DNA from: Bradyrhizobium sp. URHD0069
GTDB lineage: Bacteria; Pseudomonadota; Alphaproteobacteria; Rhizobiales; Xanthobacteraceae
Assembly (NCBI RefSeq): GCF_000701345.1
Contig: NZ_JNIJ01000040.1
Location: 1 to 64,000, forward strand
Length of the DNA: 64,000 bases
Direction: 5' to 3'
Shown: positions 50,575 through 57,731 of the stretch, piece after piece
Layout: the number at the start of each line of letters is the position of its first letter
How positions within the stretch are numbered: position 1 is the stretch's first letter
Position numbers and translations under genes: made by a program
Notes under the pieces: generated by a model
Told to the model about the DNA's origin: nothing
Seen by the model: only the letters and a program-made list of their open reading frames with translations
The model's database searches: none

Positions 50575-52199
50575 GAAACGAGACCGCGCGCATCCTCGAG
50601 AATCATCGCCGCGCCTTTCTCCGCTATCATCGCGGTCGGTGTGTTGGTATTACCCGAGGTGATCGTCGGCATGATAGAAGCGTCGACCACGCGCAGGCCT
50701 GCAAGGCCATGAAAGCGCAACCGTTCATCGACAACCGCCATCGGGTCGTTGGCCGTGCCCATCTTGGCGGTGCCGACAGGGTGGAAAATCGTGGTGCCGA
50801 TATCGCCGGCGGCTTTCGCCAGCGACGCATCGTCGTCGCCGACCGATGGCCCGGGCAGAAACTCTTCCGGACGATACGGTGCCAGCGCCGGTTGCTTCAT
50901 CAGCCGCCGCGTAGCGCGGATGGCGTCGGCGGCGACCTCGCGGTCTTCGCCGGTCGACAGATAGTTCGGCGCGATCGCAGGCGGCTCGTCGGCCTGCGCC
51001 GAGCGAATCCGCACCGTGCCGCGCGACGTCGGCTGCAGATTGCAGGCGCTCACCGTGATCGCGGGGAAGCGGTGCAGGGGATCGCCGAACTTATCGAGCG
51101 ACAGCGGCTGCACGTGGAACTGGATGTTGGCGCGCTCGCGGTGCGGATCCGAGCGCGTGAAAATGCCGAGCTGCGACGGCGCCATGGTCAGCGGCCCACG
51201 GCGGCGAAACGCGTAGTCGAGGCCCATCAGGCCGCGCCGGGCCAGCGAATAGTAGGTCTCGTTGAGCGTGCGAACGCCTTCGACCCTGTAGATCGCGCGT
51301 TGCTGCAGATGGTCCTGCAGGTTCCGCCCGACGCCTTGCCGGTCGAGCGCGATGTCAATCCCGAGCGGCGCCAGCCAGTCCGCCGGACCAATGCCGGAGC
51401 GATGCAGCACCTGCGTCGACCCGATCGAGCCGGCGCACAGGATCACTTCGCCCCTGGCACGGGCCTCGACAACTTCGCCGCCCCTGACAAAGCGCACGCC
51501 GACGGCGCGCCCTTGCTCGACGATCAGCCGATCGACCAGCACGTGCTTTTCCAGACGCAGATTGGGACGCTTCAGCGCGTGCTTGAGGAACCCTCGCGCG
51601 GCAGACCAGCGGCGTCCGCGCTTCTGGTTGACGTGGAAATAGCCGACGCCCTCATTGTCCCCGGTGTTGAAGTCCGGAATTTTGCGGATACCCATTTCTT
51701 CCGCCGCGGTGCCGACCGCATCCAGAATGGTCCAGGACAGCCGCGGCGCTTCGATGCGCCAGCCGCCGCCTGCGCCATGATGCTCGCTCTCGCCAAGAAA
51801 ATGATCCTCTAGCCGCCGGAACGCGGGCTTTACCTCATCCCAGCCCCAACCCGAGAGGCCGAGCTGACGCCAGTGGTCGTAGTCGGCGGCCTGTCCGCGC
51901 ATCGAGATCATGGCGTTGATGGCGGACGAGCCGCCGATCACCTTGCCGCGGGGATAGGCCAGCGAGCGGCCGTTGAGGCCGGCTTCGGGTTCGGTTTTGA
52001 ACATCCAGTCCGAACGGGGATTGCCGATTGCGAAGAGATAGCCGACCGGGATGTGAAACCAGATCCAGTTGTCGCTGCCGCCGGCCTCCAGGATCAGCAC
52101 GCGCTTGGCGGGATCAGCCGACAGCCGGTTGGCGACGATGCAGCCGGCGGTGCCTGCGCCGACGACGATGTAGTCGAAATCACCTTCAATCTGCTTCAT
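50571..52199 (-). CDS. GMC-family FAD oxidoreductase (choline/alcohol dehydrogenase type)
   Basis: 542 residues. FAD-binding N-terminus DFDYIVVGAGTAGCIVANRL, GMC signature 1 YPRGKVIGGSSAINAMISMR, signature 2 GEVILCAGSIGSTQVLHRSG, and the C-terminal catalytic His-Asn region TIFHPVGTAKMG with ITSGNTNTPTAMIAEKGA. Such enzymes oxidise alcohols to aldehydes with a bound flavin. Choline dehydrogenase is closest in overall pattern, but without betaine genes nearby a different alcohol is equally likely. First gene of the minus-strand pair with the alpha/beta hydrolase. Confidence 0.92.
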   Translation of the reverse strand: MKQIEGDFDYIVVGAGTAGCIVANRLSADPAKRVLILEAGGSDNWIWFHIPVGYLFAIGNPRSDWMFKTEPEAGLNGRSLAYPRGKVIGGSSAINAMISMRGQAADYDHWRQLGLSGWGWDEVKPAFRRLEDHFLGESEHHGAGGGWRIEAPRLSWTILDAVGTAAEEMGIRKIPDFNTGDNEGVGYFHVNQKRGRRWSAARGFLKHALKRPNLRLEKHVLVDRLIVEQGRAVGVRFVRGGEVVEARARGEVILCAGSIGSTQVLHRSGIGPADWLAPLGIDIALDRQGVGRNLQDHLQQRAIYRVEGVRTLNETYYSLARRGLMGLDYAFRRRGPLTMAPSQLGIFTRSDPHRERANIQFHVQPLSLDKFGDPLHRFPAITVSACNLQPTSRGTVRIRSAQADEPPAIAPNYLSTGEDREVAADAIRATRRLMKQPALAPYRPEEFLPGPSVGDDDASLAKAAGDIGTTIFHPVGTAKMGTANDPMAVVDERLRFHGLAGLRVVDASIMPTITSGNTNTPTAMIAEKGAAMILEDARGLVS

Positions 52200-52332
52200 A
52201 AATCATCACCGCTGAACCGGTCTTGGGCGCTAGAGCCCATAGCGTTGCCATCGCCCGCTGTACAGCGCCGGAGAGTGTTGGGCGGATCGCGGCTGCGTGC
52301 TAGACAGGTAAGAGTGTTCAACCGGACCGAGA

Positions 52333-53511
52333 ATGCCCATGCCCATCGTTAACCGCGTCGCCGATCTGCAACCCGATATCCAGGCTTGGCGCCAGAATAT
52401 CCATGAACATCCCGAGTTGATGTACGACGTGCATCGCACTGCAGCATTCGTCGCGGACAGGTTGCGGGAATTTGGCTGCGACGAGGTTGCGACCGGTTTG
52501 GGCCGCACCGGCGTCGTCGGCGTCATCAAGGGCCGAAAGCCTGCGGCCAACGGCGACATCAAGGTGATCGGGCTGCGCGCCGACATGGATGCGCTGCCGA
52601 TCAAGGAAGAGACCAATCTCGCTTACGCTTCCAAGGTGCCGGGCAAGATGCACGCCTGCGGCCATGACGGGCATACCGCAATGCTGCTCGGCGCGGCCCG
52701 GTATCTCGCCGAGACCCGGAATTTCGCGGGCGAGGCGGTCGTGATCTTTCAGCCCGCGGAAGAGGGCGGCGCCGGCGCTGTTGCGATGATCAAGGACGGG
52801 CTGATGGATCGCTTCGCCATCGACCAGGTCTATGGCATGCACAATGGTCCGGGCATTCCGGTCGGCTCGTTCGCGATCCGCTCGGGTCCGATCATGGCCG
52901 CAACCGATTCCATCGACATCCGGATCGAAGGACTGGGCGGGCATGCGGCGCGTCCGCACAAATGCATCGATTCCGTCATGGTCGGCGCGCAGCTGGTCAC
53001 GGCCTTGCAGTCCATCGTGTCGCGTAGCGTCGATCCCCTGGATTCGGCGGTTATTTCGATCTGCGAATTCCACGCCGGCAATGCGCGCAATGTGATCCCG
53101 CAAACCGCCGAGCTGAAAGGCACCGTGCGCACGTTAACCGAAGAAGTGAGGGAACTGATCGAGAAGCGGGTGCGCGAGGTGGTCGCGGGCGTGGCGCAGA
53201 TCACGGGCGCCAAGATCGATCTGGAATACCAACGCGGCTATCCAGTGGTGGTCAACCATGTCTCGCAAACCGATGTCGCAACCCGGGCGGCAAAGGAAAT
53301 TGCCGGCGAGGCCAACGTCCACGAGATGCCGCCGCTGATGGGCGCCGAGGATTTCGCCTATATGCTGGAACAGCGGCCGGGCGCGTTCATTTTCTGCGGC
53401 AACGGCGACAGCAAAGGCCTGCATCATCCCGCCTACAACTTTAACGACGACGCGATCGTTTACGGCACGTCGTACTGGATCAAGCTGGTCGAGAACACGC
53501 TGGCGGCGTGA
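52333..53511 (+). CDS. M20-family amidohydrolase (hippurate hydrolase type)
   Basis: 392 residues. Start MPIVNRVADLQPDIQAWRQN with the family motif HEHPELMYDVHRTA nearby; metal ligands in MHACGHDGHTAMLLGAARYL, VVIFQPAEEGGAGAVAMIKD and EMPPLMGAEDFAYMLEQRPG; the dimerisation domain lies in the middle (GHAARPHKCIDSVMVGAQLV). The enzyme removes an acyl group from N-acyl amino acids or similar amides in the cytosol. It is divergent from the GMC gene. An upstream in-frame Met starts two residues earlier. Confidence 0.92.
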   Translation: MPMPIVNRVADLQPDIQAWRQNIHEHPELMYDVHRTAAFVADRLREFGCDEVATGLGRTGVVGVIKGRKPAANGDIKVIGLRADMDALPIKEETNLAYASKVPGKMHACGHDGHTAMLLGAARYLAETRNFAGEAVVIFQPAEEGGAGAVAMIKDGLMDRFAIDQVYGMHNGPGIPVGSFAIRSGPIMAATDSIDIRIEGLGGHAARPHKCIDSVMVGAQLVTALQSIVSRSVDPLDSAVISICEFHAGNARNVIPQTAELKGTVRTLTEEVRELIEKRVREVVAGVAQITGAKIDLEYQRGYPVVVNHVSQTDVATRAAKEIAGEANVHEMPPLMGAEDFAYMLEQRPGAFIFCGNGDSKGLHHPAYNFNDDAIVYGTSYWIKLVENTLAA

Positions 53512-53647
53512 GGCTGACGGCCGCCTTTACCGGCTCTCTTCCGGCGGCCTGGTATCCCGGAACATTTTCAGCAACGCCAGATCGCAGCCTATCTCCGGGC
53601 ATCCGCACACCACGAGCGGCAGCGAGAGACCGCTTTGGATTATTGTC

Positions 53648-53672
53648 GGAACATTGCACGTCAGGTGGCGTT
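53648..53672 (+). promoter_or_regulatory. EcfG (general stress response) promoter
   Basis: GGAAC at 53648-53652, sixteen bases, then CGTT at 53669-53672: an exact match to the alphaproteobacterial EcfG consensus GGAAC-N16/17-CGTT. It lies 45 bases before the DUF892 gene start at 53717, a family often found in this regulon. Confidence 0.75.
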
Positions 53673-53716
53673 GAGAGGCGACAAACGTCCCTTAAATCCC
53701 ACCAATGGAGTGCGCC

Positions 53717-54220
53717 ATGGCCGCAAAGGAAAAAGACAAGGACCTCAACGACCTCTTCCTCGATACGCTGAAGGACGTCTATTACGCCGAAAAGCAGATC
53801 TTGAGGGCGCTGCCGAAGATGGCGAAGGCCGCACACTCCGACAAGCTGCGCGCCGCGTTTGAGAAACATCACGGCGAGACCGAAGATCAGGTCGGGCGTC
53901 TTGAGCAGATTTTCGAAATGATCGACAAACCCGCGCGCGGCAAGACCTGCGACGCGATCCAGGGCCTCCTCGACGAGGGCAAGGAGATCATGGAGGAGTA
54001 CAAAGGCTCCGAGGCGCTCGATGCCGGCATGCTGGCAGCGGCGCAGGCCGTCGAGCACTACGAAATCTCGCGCTATGGCACCCTGAAACAGTGGGCACAG
54101 CAACTCGGCATGAACGACACCGTTCGGCTGCTGGACGAGACCCTGCAGGAGGAGAAGAAAACCGACGAAGCGCTGACGTCGCTCGCGGAAGCTTCCGTGA
54201 ACCTCGCCGCGGCGGCTTGA
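53717..54220 (+). CDS. DUF892 ferritin-like protein (YciE/YciF family)
   Basis: 167 residues from ATG 53717 (GGAG six bases upstream). A four-helix bundle protein of the YciE/YciF family: LNDLFLDTLKDVYYAEKQIL, LPKMAKAAHSDKLRAAFEKH, HGETEDQVGRLEQIFEMIDK, and a second pair with EALDAGMLAAAQAVEHYEIS. Conserved Glu and His (AEKQ, KHHGETEDQ, EHYE) suit a di-metal site. The family is linked to stress and osmotic responses, and the gene has an EcfG-type promoter. A hairpin (54303-54355) lies downstream between it and the convergent uracil glycosylase gene. Confidence 0.9.
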   Translation: MAAKEKDKDLNDLFLDTLKDVYYAEKQILRALPKMAKAAHSDKLRAAFEKHHGETEDQVGRLEQIFEMIDKPARGKTCDAIQGLLDEGKEIMEEYKGSEALDAGMLAAAQAVEHYEISRYGTLKQWAQQLGMNDTVRLLDETLQEEKKTDEALTSLAEASVNLAAAA

Positions 54221-54302
54221 TTTCTTTCTTGGCCCGGACGCGGCGCAGCGCCCCTTCGCGCTGCGCCGAGCCCGGATTCATTGGTCGTTAAATAAAAATG
54301 CA

Positions 54303-54355
54303 CCCCGGATCAGCAGCGCATCACGCCGCTGGCGGCGTTTGCGCAGCATCCGGGG
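54303..54355. terminator. Bidirectional terminator or repeat hairpin
   Basis: CCCCGGAT (54303-54310) opposes ATCCGGGG (54348-54355), with AGCGC/GCGCA-type inner pairing and an A/T-rich AAATAAAAATG on its left. It separates two convergent genes and could end transcripts from both sides. Confidence 0.55.
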
Positions 54356-54371
54356 CACGCGTCCAGACGAC

Positions 54372-55013
54372 TTACGCCGCGCGGGCCGACTTTCTCAAGA
54401 GGTCAGCGGCGATCCTGAGATCATCGACGAAGCGCTTGTATTCCTGCGCCTTGGCGTCGGCATCAGGCAGCCGCAACAGATAGGATGGGTGCACCGTCAC
54501 CAGCGCCTTGATCTCATCCTCGAGATCGATCAGGCGTCCGCGATTTTTGTTGATCGGCGTGATCTTTCCAAACACGCATTGCGCCGCGGTAGCCCCCATT
54601 GCCACCACCAGCACGGGTTTGAGCGAGGCCAGTTCGCGTTCGTACCATTGCCGGCACGCTTTGATCTCCGATGTACTCGGCTTCTGGTGCAGGCGGACTT
54701 TTCCGCGCGGCACGAATTTGAAATGTTTTACGGCGTTGGTGACGTAGACCTTGTTGCGATCGACGCCTGCTTCTACCAGGGCGCGGTCGAGCATCAGCCC
54801 GGCCGGTCCCACGAACGGTTTGCCGGCAAGGTCTTCCTTGTCGCCAGGCTGTTCGCCGACCAGCATGATTTGCGCGGTTTGCGGACCTTCGCCGAACACA
54901 GTCTGCGTTGCGCCTTTCCAGAGAGGGCAGGCGCGGCAGTTGCTGGCTTCCTCGCGCAGGATTTCGAGGCTGGTGCCGGACCTGCGTGACGCAGTTGGCA
55001 TGGGCGTTTCCAA
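54372..55013 (-). CDS. UdgX-like uracil-DNA glycosylase
   Basis: 213 residues. Motif A MLVGEQPGDKEDLAGKPFVG with the GEQPGD and E-D residues, FVGPAGLMLDRAL, NAVKHFKFVPRGK, and the late TVHPSYLLRLP. The UdgX hallmark is a loop KRRIH whose histidine covalently captures the abasic site; here the loop reads GKVRLHQKPS, keeping the His but with V and L in place of R and I. Four cysteines (NCRACPLW and later) suit the Fe-S cluster of family 4/5 enzymes. It is divergent from the SOS cassette, about 135 bases from a LexA box, so damage control is possible. Confidence 0.88.
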   Translation of the reverse strand: METPMPTASRRSGTSLEILREEASNCRACPLWKGATQTVFGEGPQTAQIMLVGEQPGDKEDLAGKPFVGPAGLMLDRALVEAGVDRNKVYVTNAVKHFKFVPRGKVRLHQKPSTSEIKACRQWYERELASLKPVLVVAMGATAAQCVFGKITPINKNRGRLIDLEDEIKALVTVHPSYLLRLPDADAKAQEYKRFVDDLRIAADLLRKSARAA

Positions 55014-55115
55014 TCGCCGAATATCGTTGTCCGCCGGGGCTCAATGCGGGCAGGGCACTCAGGTTCCCTCGATCTCATTGGGATTGCTTGCGAAAAACAT
55101 AACCCTGGATCCCGA

Positions 55116-55162
55116 TTGACTCCTCAGGGGATGTTAGCTTTATATTAGAACATATCATGAAC
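55116..55162 (+). promoter_or_regulatory. SOS promoter: sigma70 boxes with LexA site
   Basis: A -35 TTGACT (55116-55121), 17 bases, and -10 TTTATA (55139-55144) are followed at once by GAACATATCATGAAC (55148-55162). That is the alphaproteobacterial LexA box GTTC-N7-GTTC read on the other strand. LexA bound here would cover the start of transcription. It drives imuA-imuB-dnaE2 to the right and may also affect the divergent glycosylase gene. Confidence 0.8.
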
Positions 55163-55230
55163 AAATGAGCCGGCCGCGAGTTCTCTGGGAGCCGGCGAGG
55201 CCCACACTTCCAGAAGGGAGCGGCGCATGC

Positions 55231-55282
55231 GAGCGCGCGATCAGCAAAAGCGGAAGCCGGTTTTGCGTCCGATCGCGCGCTC
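55231..55282. repeat. Palindromic element in the imuA leader
   Basis: GAGCGCGCGATC (55231-55242) and GATCGCGCGCTC (55271-55282) are perfect 12-base arms; the inside holds GCAAAA/TTTTGC and the core AAAAGCGGAAGCCGGTTTT, related to the elements at 5869 and 56182. It lies in the untranslated leader of the imuA message. Confidence 0.8.
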
Positions 55283-55297
55283 AATTTATGGAAAAAG

Positions 55298-55344
55298 CGC
55301 ATGATCTGGTCGCCAAACCGCACACACTTTGGCGGATCATGCGC
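55298..55344. repeat. Palindromic element carrying the imuA start codon
   Basis: GCGCATGATC (55298-55307) and GATCATGCGC (55335-55344) are perfect arms, with inner arms CGCCAAA/TTTGGCG. The ATG used by imuA (55301) lies inside the left arm, so in the message the start codon would be paired in a stem. Confidence 0.8.
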
Positions 55345-56185
55345 CGCACGCACGAGCACGCTTACGACCCTGCGCGGCAGCATCGAACGCATCGAGGCGC
55401 ATGGCGATGCCTATACGCCAGGCAGGGTGGCGCTCGGCCATGCCGACGCGGATGCGACGCTGCAGGGCGGCCTCGCCGTGGGTGCGGTGCATGAAGTGTT
55501 CGCCGAGGCGGGCCGGCAAAGTGCGGCGGCGACGGGCTTTGTCGCAGGCCTTGCGGGGCGGGCGGCGGCGCGGCGGCCGCTGGTTTGGGTGCGTCAGGAT
55601 TTCACCGAAATTGAAACCGGCGCGCTGTCGATGAGCGGATTGGCCGAACTCGGTCTCGACCCGCGCCTCTTGGTGACGGTGCATGCCGCGGATGTGGACA
55701 CCGCGTTGCGGACCGCCGCCGACGCGTTCGCCTGCGACGCGCTTGGCGCCGTCGTGCTGGAAGTCTGGGGCGAAGCGCGACCGCTCGATCTCGTCGCCAG
55801 CCGCAAGCTGACGCTGGCAGCCCAAGCGTCGGGCGTCACCGGCCTGTTGCTGCGGCTGGCGGCCGAGCCGTCGCCCTCGACGGCGGAGACAAGATGGATC
55901 GTGCGCGCGGCGCATTCGCCGCCGGCGCCGTTAGGGCCTGCGGCGTCTTTAATGCCTGCGGCGTCTTTAGGGCCTGCGGCGCCCTGGAGCGCCTGGGGCG
56001 CGCCGGTGTTTGACGCGGAACTTGTCCGCAACCGTCATGGCCCTGTTGGGCGGTGGATCATGGAATGGAAATGTGATGAGTGCCTTTTCAGTAAGCCGGC
56101 GGCGTATCCTCAGCCTGTGGCTGCCGCGCCTGCCCATCGACCGTATCAAACGTCAGCCTTGGCGCAGCAACGTCACGCCAGCTAA
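55301..56185 (+). CDS. imuA: ImuA, RecA-like SOS mutagenesis protein
   Basis: 294 residues. RecA-like region VALGHADADATLQGGLAVGA, VHEVFAEAGRQSAAATGFVA, PLVWVRQDFTEIETGALSMS and VLEVWGEARPLDLVASRKLT; C-terminus GRWIMEWKCDECLF typical of ImuA. It assists ImuB and DnaE2 in error-prone synthesis after DNA damage. The first about 16 residues (MIWSPNRTHFGGSCAAR) come from a palindromic repeat, and no other start codon exists before the conserved TLRGSIERIEAHGDAY. Residues near 211-228 contain three copies of a hexapeptide (LGPAAS, LMPAAS, LGPAAP). The end overlaps imuB by about 110 bases. Confidence 0.88.
   Translation: MIWSPNRTHFGGSCAARTSTLTTLRGSIERIEAHGDAYTPGRVALGHADADATLQGGLAVGAVHEVFAEAGRQSAAATGFVAGLAGRAAARRPLVWVRQDFTEIETGALSMSGLAELGLDPRLLVTVHAADVDTALRTAADAFACDALGAVVLEVWGEARPLDLVASRKLTLAAQASGVTGLLLRLAAEPSPSTAETRWIVRAAHSPPAPLGPAASLMPAASLGPAAPWSAWGAPVFDAELVRNRHGPVGRWIMEWKCDECLFSKPAAYPQPVAAAPAHRPYQTSALAQQRHAS
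55931..55984 (+). repeat. 18-bp tandem repeat inside imuA, three copies
   Basis: TTAGGGCCTGCGGCGTCT (55931-55948), TTAATGCCTGCGGCGTCT (55949-55966), and TTAGGGCCTGCGGCG plus three changed bases (55967-55984). Because the unit is 18 bases it adds or removes six residues without breaking the frame, so copy number may vary between strains. Confidence 0.85.
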
Positions 56186-57731
56186 AGCGTTTGCAAGCGA
56201 AGTGGGCACCGGTTCGCGTGAAGAAAACGCGTCACAACAGAACTCCAACAATCATCCCAGCATTGTCGTCGCCAGGCAAAACAACGCGCTGCAGATTTTT
56301 GCCCTCGACGACGCGGCCGCGCGTCTTGGCCTTGCGGTCGGCCTGCCGCTCGCCAATGCCCGTGCCATCTGTCCACAATTGCAAGTGTTCGATGCCGATG
56401 AAGCTGCGGATGCCAAGACGCTGAATGCCATTGCCGAATGGTGCGATCGCTTCACGCCGCTGGTGGCGCTCGACTCTCCGCATGGCCTGTTCCTCGACAT
56501 CACCGGCTGTGTCCATTTGTTCGGCGGCGAGGCCGCGATGATGCGGCTGGTGTGCGACGTGTTGACCGCGCAAGGTTTTACCGTCAGCGCCGCCATCGCC
56601 GGCACCTCGGTGTGCGCGCGGACGATGACCCGTCATGTCCATGGCCGCATCGTCCGTGCTGGCGAGGAAGTCGATGCGATGAGGCCGCTGCCGGTGTCCG
56701 CGCTGGGCACTGACGATGCGATCATCACGGGCTTGCGCCGCGCCGGGCTGAAAACCATCGGCGATGTCGCCTCCCGTGCGCGTCATGAAATCACGGCAAG
56801 ATTCGGCGCCGGCTTCACCACCCTGCTCGAACAGGCGCTGGGACAAAGCGATGCGCCGATCAGCCCGCGCAAGCCGCTGCCGGATTACATCGTGGAGAAG
56901 CGTTTCGCCGAGCCGGTGGCGACCGATGGGGTGATCTCCGCAACATTATCCAGGCTGGCGGAGATGCTGGTCGCGGCGATGGCGCAGCAAGGCAAGGGCG
57001 CACGGCGGCTGGAAGCCGGTTTCTTTCGCACCGACGGCGCGGTGCGCACGATCATTGTCGACACCGGACAACCCGTGACCAAAAGCGAGGTGATCGACCG
57101 CCTGTTTGGCGAGCGGCTCGAGGCCTTGAGCGATCCGCTCGATCCCGGTTTCGGATTCGATCTCATTCGCCTGTCCGCCAGCCGCACCGAAATCGTCGTG
57201 CAGCAGCAGCGCGATCTCGATGCCAATGTGCACGACAATGACGAACTGGCGGCATTGATCGACCGCATCGCCGCGCGCATCGGCGGTCGGCGCGTGGCCG
57301 TGCACCTGCCGCAAGACACCCATATTCCGGAGCGCGCGGTGCTGACGGCGCCGGCGCAGCATCATCTTGCTGCGGCAGCGCAGGCGGTCTGGCCGGCGCG
57401 GGTGGAGGGGGAGCCGCCGTTACGGCCCTTGCGGCTGTTCGAGCGGCCGGAGGAAATCAAGGTCATCGCGCAGGTGCCGGATGGCCCGCCCGCCCGGTTT
57501 GTCTGGCGCCGCGCCACCCATGCCGTGGTCCGCGCCGAAGGCCCCGAGCGGATCGCCATGGAGTGGTGGCAATCGCAAGGCGAGAGGCTGACGCGCGATT
57601 ATTTTCGCGTCGAGGACGAGGCCGGCTTGCGGTTCTGGCTGTATCGCGACGGACTTTACGATCGGGAGATCGAGCCGCGCGCGGGAGAAATCGTTCAGCC
57701 GCATTGGTTCATGCACGGACTGTTCGCATGA
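56076..57731 (+). CDS. imuB: ImuB, inactive Y-family polymerase of the mutasome
   Basis: About 551 residues from ATG 56076 (MSAFSVSRRRILSLWLPRLP). Y-family features: DAAARLGLAVGLPLANARAI, RFTPLVALDSPHGLFLDITG, CVHLFGGEAAMMRLV, and helix-hairpin-helix ITGLRRAGLKTIGDVASRAR. The usual catalytic acidic residues are altered, as in all ImuB proteins, which serve as a hub between ImuA, the sliding clamp and DnaE2. Between IDRIKRQPWRSN and SIVVARQNNALQIF an insert of about 19 residues (AKAFASEVGTGSREENASQQ) is encoded by a palindromic repeat. The stop overlaps the dnaE2 ATG (ATGA, 57728-57731). Confidence 0.9.
   Translation: MSAFSVSRRRILSLWLPRLPIDRIKRQPWRSNVTPAKAFASEVGTGSREENASQQNSNNHPSIVVARQNNALQIFALDDAAARLGLAVGLPLANARAICPQLQVFDADEAADAKTLNAIAEWCDRFTPLVALDSPHGLFLDITGCVHLFGGEAAMMRLVCDVLTAQGFTVSAAIAGTSVCARTMTRHVHGRIVRAGEEVDAMRPLPVSALGTDDAIITGLRRAGLKTIGDVASRARHEITARFGAGFTTLLEQALGQSDAPISPRKPLPDYIVEKRFAEPVATDGVISATLSRLAEMLVAAMAQQGKGARRLEAGFFRTDGAVRTIIVDTGQPVTKSEVIDRLFGERLEALSDPLDPGFGFDLIRLSASRTEIVVQQQRDLDANVHDNDELAALIDRIAARIGGRRVAVHLPQDTHIPERAVLTAPAQHHLAAAAQAVWPARVEGEPPLRPLRLFERPEEIKVIAQVPDGPPARFVWRRATHAVVRAEGPERIAMEWWQSQGERLTRDYFRVEDEAGLRFWLYRDGLYDREIEPRAGEIVQPHWFMHGLFA
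56182..56239. repeat. Palindromic element within imuB
   Basis: Outer arms GCGTTT and AAAACGC, inner arms GCGAA and TTCGC around GTGGGCACCGG. I know this sequence type (GCGTTTTCGAGCGAAGTGG and similar) as an abundant intergenic repeat of Bradyrhizobium. Here it sits in the imuB reading frame and overlaps the last bases of imuA. Confidence 0.8.

Noticed and set aside
55165..55494. Open frame starting two bases after the LexA box
   Set aside because: It would be nearly leaderless, passes through two palindromes, and then runs in a wrong frame through conserved imuA sequence.
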